This document shows positions 25,293 through 33,990 of a DNA stretch of 64,000 bases, piece after piece. This DNA is from an uncultured Pseudodesulfovibrio sp. Its GTDB lineage: Bacteria > Desulfobacterota > Desulfovibrionia > Desulfovibrionales > Desulfovibrionaceae. The stretch covers positions 558,001-622,000 of the forward strand of contig NZ_OY760059.1 of assembly GCF_963662885.1 (NCBI RefSeq), given 5' to 3'. A model generated the notes under the pieces. That model did not search any database. It saw only the letters and a program-made list of their open reading frames with translations, and was not told where the DNA came from. The position numbers and the translations under genes are program-made. Each line of letters opens with the position of its first letter. Within the stretch, counting starts at the first letter, position 1.

Positions 25293-26531
25293 ATGGTCAT
25301 AGAGCACCTGGCGGGCCGTGATGACGCGGTATTGAAAATCCTCAAGATCACGGATGAGGTCAACCAACTCAAGGATGTGGACACGATCCTGGACAAGATA
25401 CTTCATGAATCCAGGAGTTTTTCCGGTGCGGACGCAGGATCCATCTTTCTGGTGGACAACGACCGGCTGATTTTCAGCTACGTACAGAACGATACCCTGT
25501 TCAAGACCGAAGCTGCCAACGCCGCCCTGTATCAGAATTTCGGCATCCCCATCAGCGAGGATTCCATCGTGGGCTACGTGGCCAAGACCCGGCAAAGCCT
25601 GTCCATCGACGATGCCTACGAGTTGGACCCGACCCTGCCTTTCTCCTTCAACAAGTCCTTTGACGAAAAGTCCGGCTTCCGCACCACCAGCATGCTGACC
25701 ATCCCGCTCATCGCCCAGGAGAGCCGGTTGGTCGGGGTCATGCAGCTGATCAACGCCAAGAACGAGTCGGGAGCGGTGGTTCCCTTCTCGGACGAGGCCA
25801 AGACCTACATCCCGCTGTTTTGCAACAACGCTTCGGTGGCTATCGAGCGCGGCATCATGAACCGCGAACTCATCCTGCGCATGATGCAGATGGCCGAGCT
25901 GCGCGACCCGGCCGAGACCGGGGCGCACGTCCAGCGGGTGGGTGCCTATTGTGCGGAAATCTACGGCACCTGGGCGGCCCGAAGGGGCTACCGTGCCAAG
26001 GAGATCAAGAACACCCGGGACAATCTGCGTCTGGCCGCCATGCTTCACGACGTGGGCAAGGTCGGCATATCCGACGCCATCCTCAAGAAGCCGGCCAAGC
26101 TGACCGACGAGGAATACGACATCATGAAATGGCACACGATCTACGGTGCCAGGCTCTTCAAGAACCAGACCTCGGAGCTGGACCGGATGTCCATGGAGAT
26201 CGCGCTCTACCACCACGAAAAATGGGCGGGGCGGGGCTACCCGTCCATCCCTCTAGATCAGGTCTGGACCAATGAGCCGAAGCTCGGCGGCGCGCCCATG
26301 AACGGCGAGTCCATTCCCTTGTCGGCGCGTATTTGCGCGGTGGCCGACGTATACGACGCCCTGGCGTCACCCCGGTCCTACAAGGATCCGTTCCCCGACG
26401 AGAAGTGCCTGGGGATTCTGGAAAAGGACGCGGGTACCCATTTCGATCCCGAGGTGGTGGAAATCTTTTTGGAAATCTTCGACGTCATCAAGGCCATCCG
26501 CGACAAGTGGGTGGAAACCCCCGGAATCTAG
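25293..26531 (+). CDS. GAF / HD-GYP cyclic-di-GMP phosphodiesterase
   Basis: 412 residues. A GAF domain (about 25-185; DAGSIFLVDNDRLIFSYVQND) is followed by HD-GYP. Signatures seen: H252-D253-x-G-K, H281, H307-H308-E309, and G314-Y-P in HHEKWAGRGYPS. The core HD residues and the GYP are kept, so activity on c-di-GMP is plausible. It is soluble. It is first of three closely spaced signalling genes (3-base gap to the next). Confidence 0.92.
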   Translation: MVIEHLAGRDDAVLKILKITDEVNQLKDVDTILDKILHESRSFSGADAGSIFLVDNDRLIFSYVQNDTLFKTEAANAALYQNFGIPISEDSIVGYVAKTRQSLSIDDAYELDPTLPFSFNKSFDEKSGFRTTSMLTIPLIAQESRLVGVMQLINAKNESGAVVPFSDEAKTYIPLFCNNASVAIERGIMNRELILRMMQMAELRDPAETGAHVQRVGAYCAEIYGTWAARRGYRAKEIKNTRDNLRLAAMLHDVGKVGISDAILKKPAKLTDEEYDIMKWHTIYGARLFKNQTSELDRMSMEIALYHHEKWAGRGYPSIPLDQVWTNEPKLGGAPMNGESIPLSARICAVADVYDALASPRSYKDPFPDEKCLGILEKDAGTHFDPEVVEIFLEIFDVIKAIRDKWVETPGI

Positions 26532-26534
26532 CGT

Positions 26535-27446
26535 ATGGCGAATTCTGATATGAAGCTCTACGATTATGTGGACCCGGTGGACGCGGAGTGCGTCCGAAGG
26601 GAGACCGAAGAACTCATGCGCGAGTTCTTCCCCGACTACGACGGCCGGATATTCCACCGCGCCTTTGCCGACGTGCAACGGCTTTTCGTGGGGCGCTATC
26701 CCGGCTACCGGGCGAGCAACACCAAATATCACAACTTCGAGCACACCTGTTCCGTGGTCCTGGCCTCGGCGCGGCTGATCTACGGAGCCATGACCCGGGA
26801 CGAGTCCTTTTCGGAGCAGGACTGTCTCAAGGGGCTGCTGGCTGCACTGTTTCACGATGTCGGACTCATCCAGGACGTGGACGATACCCAGGGGACCGGG
26901 GCCAAGCACACCGTGGGACACGAGGAGCGTTCCATCCAGTTCATGCGCTGCTATCTGGCCGGGGTGCTGGACGAGCAGGGCATCGAGGACATTGCCGACT
27001 GCATCCGCTGCACCATTCTGGCCATGTCGCCTGCAAAAATCGTTTTCCGGACCGAGGCCATGCGCAGGATGGGTCACTTCACGGGCACTGCGGACCTTCT
27101 GGCCCAGATAGCCGACCGCTACTATCTTGAAAAGCTGTTGATGCTCTTCGAGGAGTTCAAGGAGGCCAAGCTGCCGGGGTACGGCAACGCCCTGGATCTG
27201 GCCGTCAAGACGCGCTCCTTCTACAAGGACGTGGCCCGTAAGCGGCTGGACGGGGAATTTCGGGGAGCGGACCGGTACATGCTCGACTATTTCCGCTCGC
27301 GACAGAAGGTCGACAAGGATCTTTATCGTGAAGCCATCGACAATAACCTGGCCTACCTGGACAAGATATTGGCCGAATGCAACGACGACCTGGACAAATT
27401 CACGGCCCGGCTCAGGCGGAGCAACGGCCAGGAGCCTTTCTGTTGA
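26535..27446 (+). CDS. HD-domain protein resembling class I cyclic-nucleotide phosphodiesterases
   Basis: 303 residues. Y65-H-N-F-E-H70, H107-D108 (AALFHDVGL), H129-E130 and a later Asp in LLAQIADRYY reproduce the metal-binding pattern of mammalian-type PDEs (YHNxxH...HD...H...D). No GAF or membrane part. Start at 26535 is 3 bases after the HD-GYP stop. It may hydrolyse cAMP/cGMP or another nucleotide; the substrate is unproven. Confidence 0.8.
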   Translation: MANSDMKLYDYVDPVDAECVRRETEELMREFFPDYDGRIFHRAFADVQRLFVGRYPGYRASNTKYHNFEHTCSVVLASARLIYGAMTRDESFSEQDCLKGLLAALFHDVGLIQDVDDTQGTGAKHTVGHEERSIQFMRCYLAGVLDEQGIEDIADCIRCTILAMSPAKIVFRTEAMRRMGHFTGTADLLAQIADRYYLEKLLMLFEEFKEAKLPGYGNALDLAVKTRSFYKDVARKRLDGEFRGADRYMLDYFRSRQKVDKDLYREAIDNNLAYLDKILAECNDDLDKFTARLRRSNGQEPFC

Positions 27447-27491
27447 CGTTTCCACAGGCTCTCAACCAGACCACACTTGGAGACACATCCC

Positions 27492-28742
27492 ATGTCAGAT
27501 CAGGACAACCCCTTTGAATCCCTGTTTATCGCACGGCAACCGGTGTTCACTCCAGAGGAGTCCGTGTGGGGGTATGAACTGCTTTTTCGCTCCGGCGCGG
27601 ACAACGTGGCCGTCATCGACGACGAGTCCCAGGCCACGGCCTCTGTCATCGCAGACGGCCTGACCCTGGCCATCGACGGCATGGACAGCGGGGCCAGGGT
27701 ACTCATCAATTTCCCGGAAAAACTGCTGGTGGAGGACGCAGGTTTCGCCCTGCCCAAGGAACGGTGCGTGGTCGAAATCCTCGAAAACGTTCGGCCCGGC
27801 AAGGACACCCTGGCCGCCGCCCGTCGTCTCAAGGAGGCGGGCTACTCCCTGGCTGTGGACGACTTCTTCGGGCAGGACGAGTTGCGTCCCTTTGTGGAGC
27901 TGGCCGACATCGTCAAGATGGACATTCTGGCCCTGGAATCGGACCCGAAACGCATCAAGGAAGGCATGGCCGGATTGCCCGGCAACGTGACCCTGCTGGC
28001 CGAAAAGGTCGAGGACAACGAGACCTTCAAGGTTCTGCGCGACATGGGCTTCTCCCTGTTCCAGGGGTTCTTTTTCAGCCGCCCGGAGATCATCCCCGGC
28101 CGCAAGCTGACCGCCGCCGAAACCACCAAGCTCCAGCTTCTCAGTGAATTGTCAAAGCCCGACTTCGAACCCGCGCGGCTGGCTTCCATCGTCCAGTCCG
28201 ATCCGAGCCTGACGTACCGCCTCTTTCGTTACGTGAACTCCGTGGGGTTCGGGCCTGTCCAAAAGATTACCTCGGTCAAACGGGCCCTGGACATGATGGG
28301 CATGCTCCAGTCCAAACAATGGCTGCGCAGCGTGATCATCGCCGACCTCAATCCGTCGCCCAAGGCCGCCGAGCTGGCCTACCTGGCCGTGCATCGGGCC
28401 AAGTTCATGGAATCCATCTGCTCCAGCTCCAACCGGAACGTATGCGAGCCGGACACCCTGTTCATGACCGGCCTCTTTTCCCTGCTCGACGCCATGCTGG
28501 GCATAAGAATGGGGGACATTCTCCAGTCCCTGCCTCTTGATGAGTCCGTGGTCGAGGCCCTGGACGGCAACGGCGAACTCTACGACCTCCTGCGTCTGGC
28601 CGCCAGCTACGAGCGCGGCCAGTGGGGCGAGACCTCGCAGCGCCTCAAGAAGCTCTCCCTGGACTCCAACCAGGCCGAGCTTCTGTATATCCAGTCGCGG
28701 AGCTGGGCCCAGAAGATGCTGGGGTATTCCAAGGCCGAGTAA
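27492..28742 (+). CDS. Degenerate EAL plus HDOD protein (YuxH-type)
   Basis: 416 residues. An N-terminal EAL-like barrel begins FIARQPVFTPEESVWGYELLFRSG; the catalytic E-A-L is E-L-L, and later catalytic acids (such as the DDFG pair) are altered (VDDFFGQDE), so it is probably inactive. A C-terminal HDOD domain follows from about 205 (IVQSDPSLTYRLFRYVNSVG). YuxH-type proteins act as regulators or scaffolds. It is 45 bases after the HD gene; with them it forms a second-messenger signalling cluster. Confidence 0.9.
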   Translation: MSDQDNPFESLFIARQPVFTPEESVWGYELLFRSGADNVAVIDDESQATASVIADGLTLAIDGMDSGARVLINFPEKLLVEDAGFALPKERCVVEILENVRPGKDTLAAARRLKEAGYSLAVDDFFGQDELRPFVELADIVKMDILALESDPKRIKEGMAGLPGNVTLLAEKVEDNETFKVLRDMGFSLFQGFFFSRPEIIPGRKLTAAETTKLQLLSELSKPDFEPARLASIVQSDPSLTYRLFRYVNSVGFGPVQKITSVKRALDMMGMLQSKQWLRSVIIADLNPSPKAAELAYLAVHRAKFMESICSSSNRNVCEPDTLFMTGLFSLLDAMLGIRMGDILQSLPLDESVVEALDGNGELYDLLRLAASYERGQWGETSQRLKKLSLDSNQAELLYIQSRSWAQKMLGYSKAE

Positions 28743-28781
28743 TGGGCTCTTTGGTCCCTCGGCAGCTCGCTCCAATTGATT

Positions 28782-28809
28782 TAGACATTTTCAAGGAAAT
28801 GTGTAGACT
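28782..28809 (+). promoter_or_regulatory. Candidate promoter of murI
   Basis: TAGACA (28782-28787), 16 bases, TAGACT (28804-28809), about 29 bases before the murI ATG. Confidence 0.4.
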
Positions 28810-28837
28810 CCGGGGCGCGAGGAGAGGACCGCAGCGC

Positions 28838-29692
28838 ATGGAGTCAGAAAAGATGAAGAATCAGGCTAAGTTGCCCATCGGCATGTTCGATTCGGGCGTG
28901 GGCGGATTGACCGTGCTCAAGGCGTTGCGCGAACGCATGCCTTGTGAAGACGTCCTCTACCTCGGCGATACCGCGCGGCTGCCCTACGGCACCAAATCTC
29001 CCCAAACCGTTACCCGCTACGGCGTGCAGTGCGGCTCCGAACTGATCAAGCGCGGTATCAAGCTGCTCGTGGTAGCCTGCAACACCGCCTCGGCCGTGGC
29101 CCTTACCGCCCTGCGTGAAGCCAACCCCGGCGTACCCGTTATCGGCGTGGTTGAGCCTGGAGCGCGCGCCGCCTGCGAGGCCACCGTCAATCAGGCCGTG
29201 GCCGTCATCGCCACGGAATCGACCATCGCTGGCGGAGCCTACCAACGCGCCATCCACGCCCTCAATCCCCGTGCCCGTATCATAGGCCATCCCTGCCCGC
29301 TGTTCGTGGCCCTGGCCGAGGAAGGCTGGACCGACGGTCAGGTGCCCGAGGCCGTGGCCGCACGGTATCTCGACCCCATTTTCAAACCCGCTTCCGGTAC
29401 CGGCCATCCCGACGTTCCCGACACGCTCGTGCTCGGCTGCACCCACTTTCCTCTGCTGGCGCCCGCCATTCGAAACGTGGTTCCCGCGCAGACCACCATT
29501 GTGGATTCCGCCGCCACTACCGCCGAAACCGTGTACCGGGAACTGGACCGCCTAGGCCTCAACCGCCCGGAAAACGGCTGCGGTTCGACACGCTATCTGA
29601 CCACGGACGACGTGCCCCGGTTCGCCCGCACGGGCTCCCGCTTCCTGGGCACGCCCATCGCGGAAACCGACGTGGAACTGGTCGACCTCTAG
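28838..29692 (+). CDS. murI: Glutamate racemase
   Basis: 284 residues. Begins after MESEKMKNQAKLPIG with GMFDSGVGGLTVLKAL. The two catalytic cysteines are in VVACNTASAVAL and LVLGCTHFPLLAP. It makes D-glutamate for peptidoglycan. Start at 28838 (GGAGAGGA upstream); ATG at 28853 is an alternative. It begins about 95 bases after the EAL-HDOD gene and has its own promoter-like sequence. Confidence 0.96.
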   Translation: MESEKMKNQAKLPIGMFDSGVGGLTVLKALRERMPCEDVLYLGDTARLPYGTKSPQTVTRYGVQCGSELIKRGIKLLVVACNTASAVALTALREANPGVPVIGVVEPGARAACEATVNQAVAVIATESTIAGGAYQRAIHALNPRARIIGHPCPLFVALAEEGWTDGQVPEAVAARYLDPIFKPASGTGHPDVPDTLVLGCTHFPLLAPAIRNVVPAQTTIVDSAATTAETVYRELDRLGLNRPENGCGSTRYLTTDDVPRFARTGSRFLGTPIAETDVELVDL

Positions 29693-29823
29693 GGAACGCT
29701 TCCTCCGCGTCGGTTGCCGATTGCGGATTCATCTTTCCGGAGAGACTGTAGCCGACGTCCAAAGACGCCGCGAAAGCATTGTCATGCCTTCGCGGTTCGT
29801 CCATGGGGCGATTTCATCGACAA

Positions 29824-29861
29824 GGGGGCCAACCGAGGCTTTGCCCCCTGTCTTCTTTTTT
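29824..29861 (+). terminator. Terminator after murI
   Basis: GGGGGC (29824-29829) pairs with GCCCCC (29843-29848), followed by a T-rich run TGTCTTCTTTTTT. It lies between convergent murI and lutC. Confidence 0.6.
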
Positions 29862-30597
29862 AGCCGGTGATTACGAACACATGCATCTCTCTGGGGCCGT
29901 GCGCGCCGTGGACGAGCTCCGCTTCGATGTCGGCGGTTTTGGACGGACCGGAGATGAACGTGAAGGAGGCAGGCAGGTTGTCGTGGTCTTCGAGCAGTGC
30001 GTAGCCTTCGGGCAGGTCGGCCACGAGGCGGTCCAAGGGCAGGACCGCGATGTGGATGGACGGGACCAGAGACACGGCTCGTCCGTGTCCCGGACCGGAC
30101 AGCAGGGCAAGGGCCGCGCAGTCCACGGCGCACCAATCCGCGCTGGTCAGGCCGATGTAGGCCTTTTCGGCAATGTCGCGAAGCCGCTGCTTGCCTGCGA
30201 GTTCGTCCTCGCCCGGATTGAAGCGGGCAACATCCACGGCGATGGGATCGTCGGCCAGCAGTTTGGGCAGATCGAGGTCGTGGAGCAGGGCGTCGTCGTG
30301 CATGAGAATGTGCTTGTCGCCACCCCATTCGGTCTCCGATGCGCGGGCCAGATCCGCAATGGCCTGCCCGGCCTCGGCAGCGTTTTTGGCGACATGAACA
30401 CTGAGGTTCAGGGGGCCGGCGGCCTGCTGAAGCACGGCCAGAAGCTCAAGCCGTTCTTCAGTGTTGCGGTCGGCGCGGGACAGAAGCCCTTCCAGTTCTC
30501 CCTGAGGACGGCTGGAAAAGAGTGTGTCCGCGTCCGGGGCCTTCTTGCGGCCCAGGGCCTTGCGGATGCGCTTGAGGAAGTATTCTTCGTTAGTCAT
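29860..30597 (-). CDS. lutC: LutC (LUD-domain lactate utilisation protein)
   Basis: 245 residues of a LUD domain: VHVAKNAAEAGQAIADLA, AYIGLTSADWCAVDCAAL, GHGRAVSLVPSIHIAVL. LutC works with LutA and LutB in oxidation of L-lactate to pyruvate. Overlaps the end of lutB by 8 bases, so it is the third gene of the operon. Confidence 0.94.
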   Translation of the reverse strand: MTNEEYFLKRIRKALGRKKAPDADTLFSSRPQGELEGLLSRADRNTEERLELLAVLQQAAGPLNLSVHVAKNAAEAGQAIADLARASETEWGGDKHILMHDDALLHDLDLPKLLADDPIAVDVARFNPGEDELAGKQRLRDIAEKAYIGLTSADWCAVDCAALALLSGPGHGRAVSLVPSIHIAVLPLDRLVADLPEGYALLEDHDNLPASFTFISGPSKTADIEAELVHGAHGPREMHVFVITG

Positions 30598-32041
30598 TGT
30601 CGGCCTCTTTGAGACGCTTGGCGTGGTCGGTCTTCCATCGTTCGGTAAAAGTCTTCTTGGCGATGGGCGGGAAGTCGCGGGTGGCGGTCCATTTGGCCAG
30701 CGGGCCGACGCCCTTGGAGAGCGCGCCGTCCTTGACGAACGGGGCCTGGGCGAGGCGGCCTGCCTTGACCAGCAGGTTGTAGGCGGTACGGCTGGACATG
30801 GCCGCGCCCCAGGCCTTGAAGGCGCGGGCCTCGTTTTTGTCCACGGGCTCGACTTCCCAGTTCTTGTCGCCGTAGGCGAGCATGTGCCTGAGTTCGGAGA
30901 GCATGCGCGGCAGATCGTTGTTGACCGGGCAGATGTCCTTGCACGCGCCGCACAGGGACTCGCCCCGGCAGAGGTCCGCGTGTTTGTTCACGCCCTGGAA
31001 CAGGGGCATGACCACCGCGCCGATTGGGCCGGGGTAGGGGCCGTTGTAGGCGTGGCCGCCGATGCGTCCGTAGACCGGGCAGATGTTCAGGCAACCGCCG
31101 CAGCGGATGCAGGACAAAACCTCCCGGAACCGGGGATCGGCGAGCATCTTCATGCGCCCGTTGTCGATGATGACCAGGTGGAATTCCTCGGGGCCGTCGG
31201 TCTCGCCAGGCTGGCGGGGGCCGCCCAGGAAGGAGACGTAGGTGGAGACCTTCTGGGCCGCGGCGCCTCTGGTCAGCAGGCGCAGGAGCATGTCGTGTTC
31301 GGCTAGGGTGGCGGTGACCCGTTCCATGCCCATGAGGGCGATGTGCACCTTGGGCATGGTCGTGGACATGCGGATGTTGCCCTCGTTGGACACCAGGCAG
31401 ACATGCCCGGTCTCGGCGCAGGCGATGTTGCAGCCGCTCAGCCCCATGTCGGCGGTCAAAAGTTTTTCGCGAAGGGCCTTGCGTGCAGCCTTGGTCAGGG
31501 TCGGCGGATCCTCGGAATAGGGGATGCCGAGCTTTTCCTCGAACAGCTTGCCGATCTGGCGCTTGTTCATGTGGATGCACGGGGCGATGATGTGCGAGGG
31601 AATGTCACCGGCCAACTGGATGATGTATTCGCCCAGATCGGTCTCGACGACTTCGATGCCTTCGCTCTCGAGCAGCGGGTCCACGCCGATCTCGGCCGAG
31701 GTCATGGACTTGCCCTTGACCACGCGCTTGACGTCGTGCTTGCGGGCCACTTCCAGACAGTAGTGGCGAGCCTCCTCGGCCGTGGCCGCGAAGTGGACGT
31801 GCCCGCCACGGGCGCGGATCTTTTCGGCCAGCGTGGCCAGGACCTCGTCGAGGTTGTCCAGGGTGCGCAGGCGGGCTTCCTTGGCCAGACGGCGGTGTTC
31901 TTGGGAAATCTCGTCCCGCCACAGGGCCTGGGCGGATTTGCCGATGCGGTCCTGGATCATGCGGATGGCCGCATGCAGCTCCTCGTTGCCGATGGCGTCA
32001 TGGGCCAGTTCGGAGTATGTTTTGTCACTAGGTTGGTGCAT
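30590..32041 (-). CDS. lutB: LutB iron-sulfur lactate oxidation subunit
   Basis: 483 residues. LUD domain in the N-terminal two-thirds (VVKGKSMTSAEIGVDPLL, GCNIACAETGHVCLVSNEGN), then two [4Fe-4S] ferredoxin motifs (CIRCGGCLNICPVYG; CGACKDICPVNNDLP). It transfers electrons from lactate oxidation. ATG preceded by GGGAGG. A stop codon of lutA lies 2 bases before the lutB start. Confidence 0.96.
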   Translation of the reverse strand: MHQPSDKTYSELAHDAIGNEELHAAIRMIQDRIGKSAQALWRDEISQEHRRLAKEARLRTLDNLDEVLATLAEKIRARGGHVHFAATAEEARHYCLEVARKHDVKRVVKGKSMTSAEIGVDPLLESEGIEVVETDLGEYIIQLAGDIPSHIIAPCIHMNKRQIGKLFEEKLGIPYSEDPPTLTKAARKALREKLLTADMGLSGCNIACAETGHVCLVSNEGNIRMSTTMPKVHIALMGMERVTATLAEHDMLLRLLTRGAAAQKVSTYVSFLGGPRQPGETDGPEEFHLVIIDNGRMKMLADPRFREVLSCIRCGGCLNICPVYGRIGGHAYNGPYPGPIGAVVMPLFQGVNKHADLCRGESLCGACKDICPVNNDLPRMLSELRHMLAYGDKNWEVEPVDKNEARAFKAWGAAMSSRTAYNLLVKAGRLAQAPFVKDGALSKGVGPLAKWTATRDFPPIAKKTFTERWKTDHAKRLKEADND

Positions 32042-32043
32042 GG

Positions 32044-32790
32044 CTATTTCGCCTCCCCGGCCAGAATTTCGGCGATGTGCAGGGCGCGGACGTTTGAGCC
32101 CAGGCGGGAGAGGCGGCCCTGGATGTTCATCAGGCAGCTGACGTCGCAGCCGACCACGGCTCCGGCCCCGGTATCCAGGATGGTCTGGACCTTGTCGTCG
32201 ACCATGGCCGTGGAGATTTCGGGGTATTTGACCGAGAAGGTCCCGCCGAATCCGCAGCAGCGGTTGGCCTCGTCCATCTCGATAAGGGTCAGCCCCGGGG
32301 TATTTTCCAGGAGCAGACGGGGCTGCCTGCGGATGCCCAGGCCGCGCGACAGGTGGCAGGAGTCGTGGTAGGTCACGGCCCCGTCATAGCGGCAGCCGAG
32401 CTGCGCGCCGGGGTCGGTCACGCCCAGGACGTCCACCAGATATTCGGTGAACTCGAAGGTCTTGTCCGCGACCATGCGCGCCCGGGCCAACAGCGCGGGA
32501 TCGTCCTGGAAGAGTTCCAGGTAGTGGTGGCGGACCATGTGCACGCAGGAGCCGGACGGGCAGACGATGGCTTCGCTGTTTTCAAATATGTCGAGGAACC
32601 GGCGGGCGGCCTTGGTGGCTTCCCTGCGGTACCCGGAATTGAAGGCGGGCTGGCCGCAACAGGTCTGGTTCGGGGGGTAGTGCATGCGCACGCCAAGCCG
32701 TTCCAGCACGTGGACCATGGCGTCCCCGGTCTCGGGCGACAGGGAATCTACCAGGCACTGGATGAAAAGGGTCACGGTGGGTTGGGTCAT
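32044..32790 (-). CDS. lutA: LutA cysteine-rich-domain lactate oxidation subunit
   Basis: 248 residues with two CCG (cysteine-rich) domains: QTCCGQPAFN, ANRCCGFGGTF and single cysteines (CPSGSC, GCDVSC) that bind a non-cubane cluster in heterodisulfide-reductase-like proteins. First gene of lutABC. Start at MTQPTVTLF; the Shine-Dalgarno is weak. No lactate permease is in this window. Confidence 0.95.
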   Translation of the reverse strand: MTQPTVTLFIQCLVDSLSPETGDAMVHVLERLGVRMHYPPNQTCCGQPAFNSGYRREATKAARRFLDIFENSEAIVCPSGSCVHMVRHHYLELFQDDPALLARARMVADKTFEFTEYLVDVLGVTDPGAQLGCRYDGAVTYHDSCHLSRGLGIRRQPRLLLENTPGLTLIEMDEANRCCGFGGTFSVKYPEISTAMVDDKVQTILDTGAGAVVGCDVSCLMNIQGRLSRLGSNVRALHIAEILAGEAK

Positions 32791-32946
32791 TTTACAAAAT
32801 CCGGAATGTGGGTGTGGGGGCAGGAAGCGGATTTTGCCCTCTTCGCCCGTAACTTGCAAGTCCTTTAATGTTGCTATAAAAAAATCGACACGTTAGCTGA
32901 TATTTACGGGATTGTCCCGGCATCTGTTTCCTTTGAGGGGGGTTCC

Positions 32947-33912
32947 ATGAAACGTTGTCTCTGTATTTTCGCCGTGTTGCTCGTTCTGGGCATGGCCAGT
33001 CTCGCCCATGCGGGCAAGGTTCTCATCGACGTCAGCCAGTTCGTCGAGCATCCGGCCCTGGACGCCGTTCTTAAGGGGTTCCAGGATGAACTCAAGGACG
33101 GCGGGATCGACGCCGAGTACAAAATCTACAATTCCCAGGGCAACATGAGCATGGCCTATCAGATCGCCACCCAGGTGGCGGCGGACAAGCCAAACCTGAT
33201 CGTCGCCATTGCCACGCCCAACGCCCAGGCCCTGGTCAAACAGTACGAGAAAAGCGAATCCCTCAAGGGTACGCCCATGCTTTTCACGGCCATCACGGAC
33301 CCGCTGCTGGCCGGGCTGGTGACCAACTACGAGCATCCGGGCGGCGACGTGACCGGCGTGTCCAACCAGATGCCCATGGGCAAGCACGTGGAGATGCTGC
33401 TCAAATTTTTGCCGAACATGAAGAAGCTCGGCTTCCTGTATAACGCGGGCGAAATGAATTCCGTGTCCAACCTGAAGCGGATCACGGTTGCCGCCAAGGA
33501 GCGCGGCATCGAGATCGTGCCGGTCGCGGTGAGCAGCACCGCCGATGTGCAGCAGGCCGCATCCAGCCTGGTGGGCAACGTGGACGCCATCTACATCCCC
33601 ACGGACAACACCGTTGTCTCGGCCATGGAGGTTGTCGTCAAGGTCGGCCGCCGCAGCCAGACCCCGGTGTTCGTGGCCGACGTGGATTCGGTGTCGCGTG
33701 GGGCCATCGCCGCGCTGGGCTTCGACTATTACCTGCACGGCCGCCAGACAGGGGCCATGGCCATCCGCATCCTGAAAGGCGCCAAGCCCGCCGACACCCC
33801 GGTGGAGTTCCAGAAGAAGCTCTCCTTCCACGTCTTCCCGGCCGCTGCCGAGAAGATGGGCGTCAAAATCCCCGAGGCGCTCATCCAGCAAGCCGACGTG
33901 ATCCACAAATAG
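32947..33912 (+). CDS. Orphan ABC substrate-binding protein (PF04392/TrpX-like)
   Basis: 321 residues. Signal peptide to about residue 22 (MASLAHAG). Solute-binding fold of PF04392: KPNLIVAIATPNAQALVKQ, PMLFTAITDPLLAGLV, DAIYIPTDNTVVSAM. Related proteins bind tryptophan or other amino acids with a YcjQ/TrpX-like fold. No permease or ATPase is beside it. The same fold forms the sensor of the hybrid kinase at 16903-20406. Confidence 0.88.
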   Translation: MKRCLCIFAVLLVLGMASLAHAGKVLIDVSQFVEHPALDAVLKGFQDELKDGGIDAEYKIYNSQGNMSMAYQIATQVAADKPNLIVAIATPNAQALVKQYEKSESLKGTPMLFTAITDPLLAGLVTNYEHPGGDVTGVSNQMPMGKHVEMLLKFLPNMKKLGFLYNAGEMNSVSNLKRITVAAKERGIEIVPVAVSSTADVQQAASSLVGNVDAIYIPTDNTVVSAMEVVVKVGRRSQTPVFVADVDSVSRGAIAALGFDYYLHGRQTGAMAIRILKGAKPADTPVEFQKKLSFHVFPAAAEKMGVKIPEALIQQADVIHK

Positions 33913-33936
33913 GCTCCGGTAGCCGAATGAATGCAA

Positions 33937-33973
33937 GGGCCGCCCTTCCGCAATGGAGGGGCGGCCCATTTTT
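33937..33973 (+). terminator. Rho-independent terminator
   Basis: GGGCCGCCC (33937-33945) with GGGCGGCCC (33959-33967), then ATTTTT. Ends the solute-binding protein transcript and may serve the convergent MCP gene. Confidence 0.88.
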
Positions 33974-33990
33974 CGAGTCGCTGGGACAAA

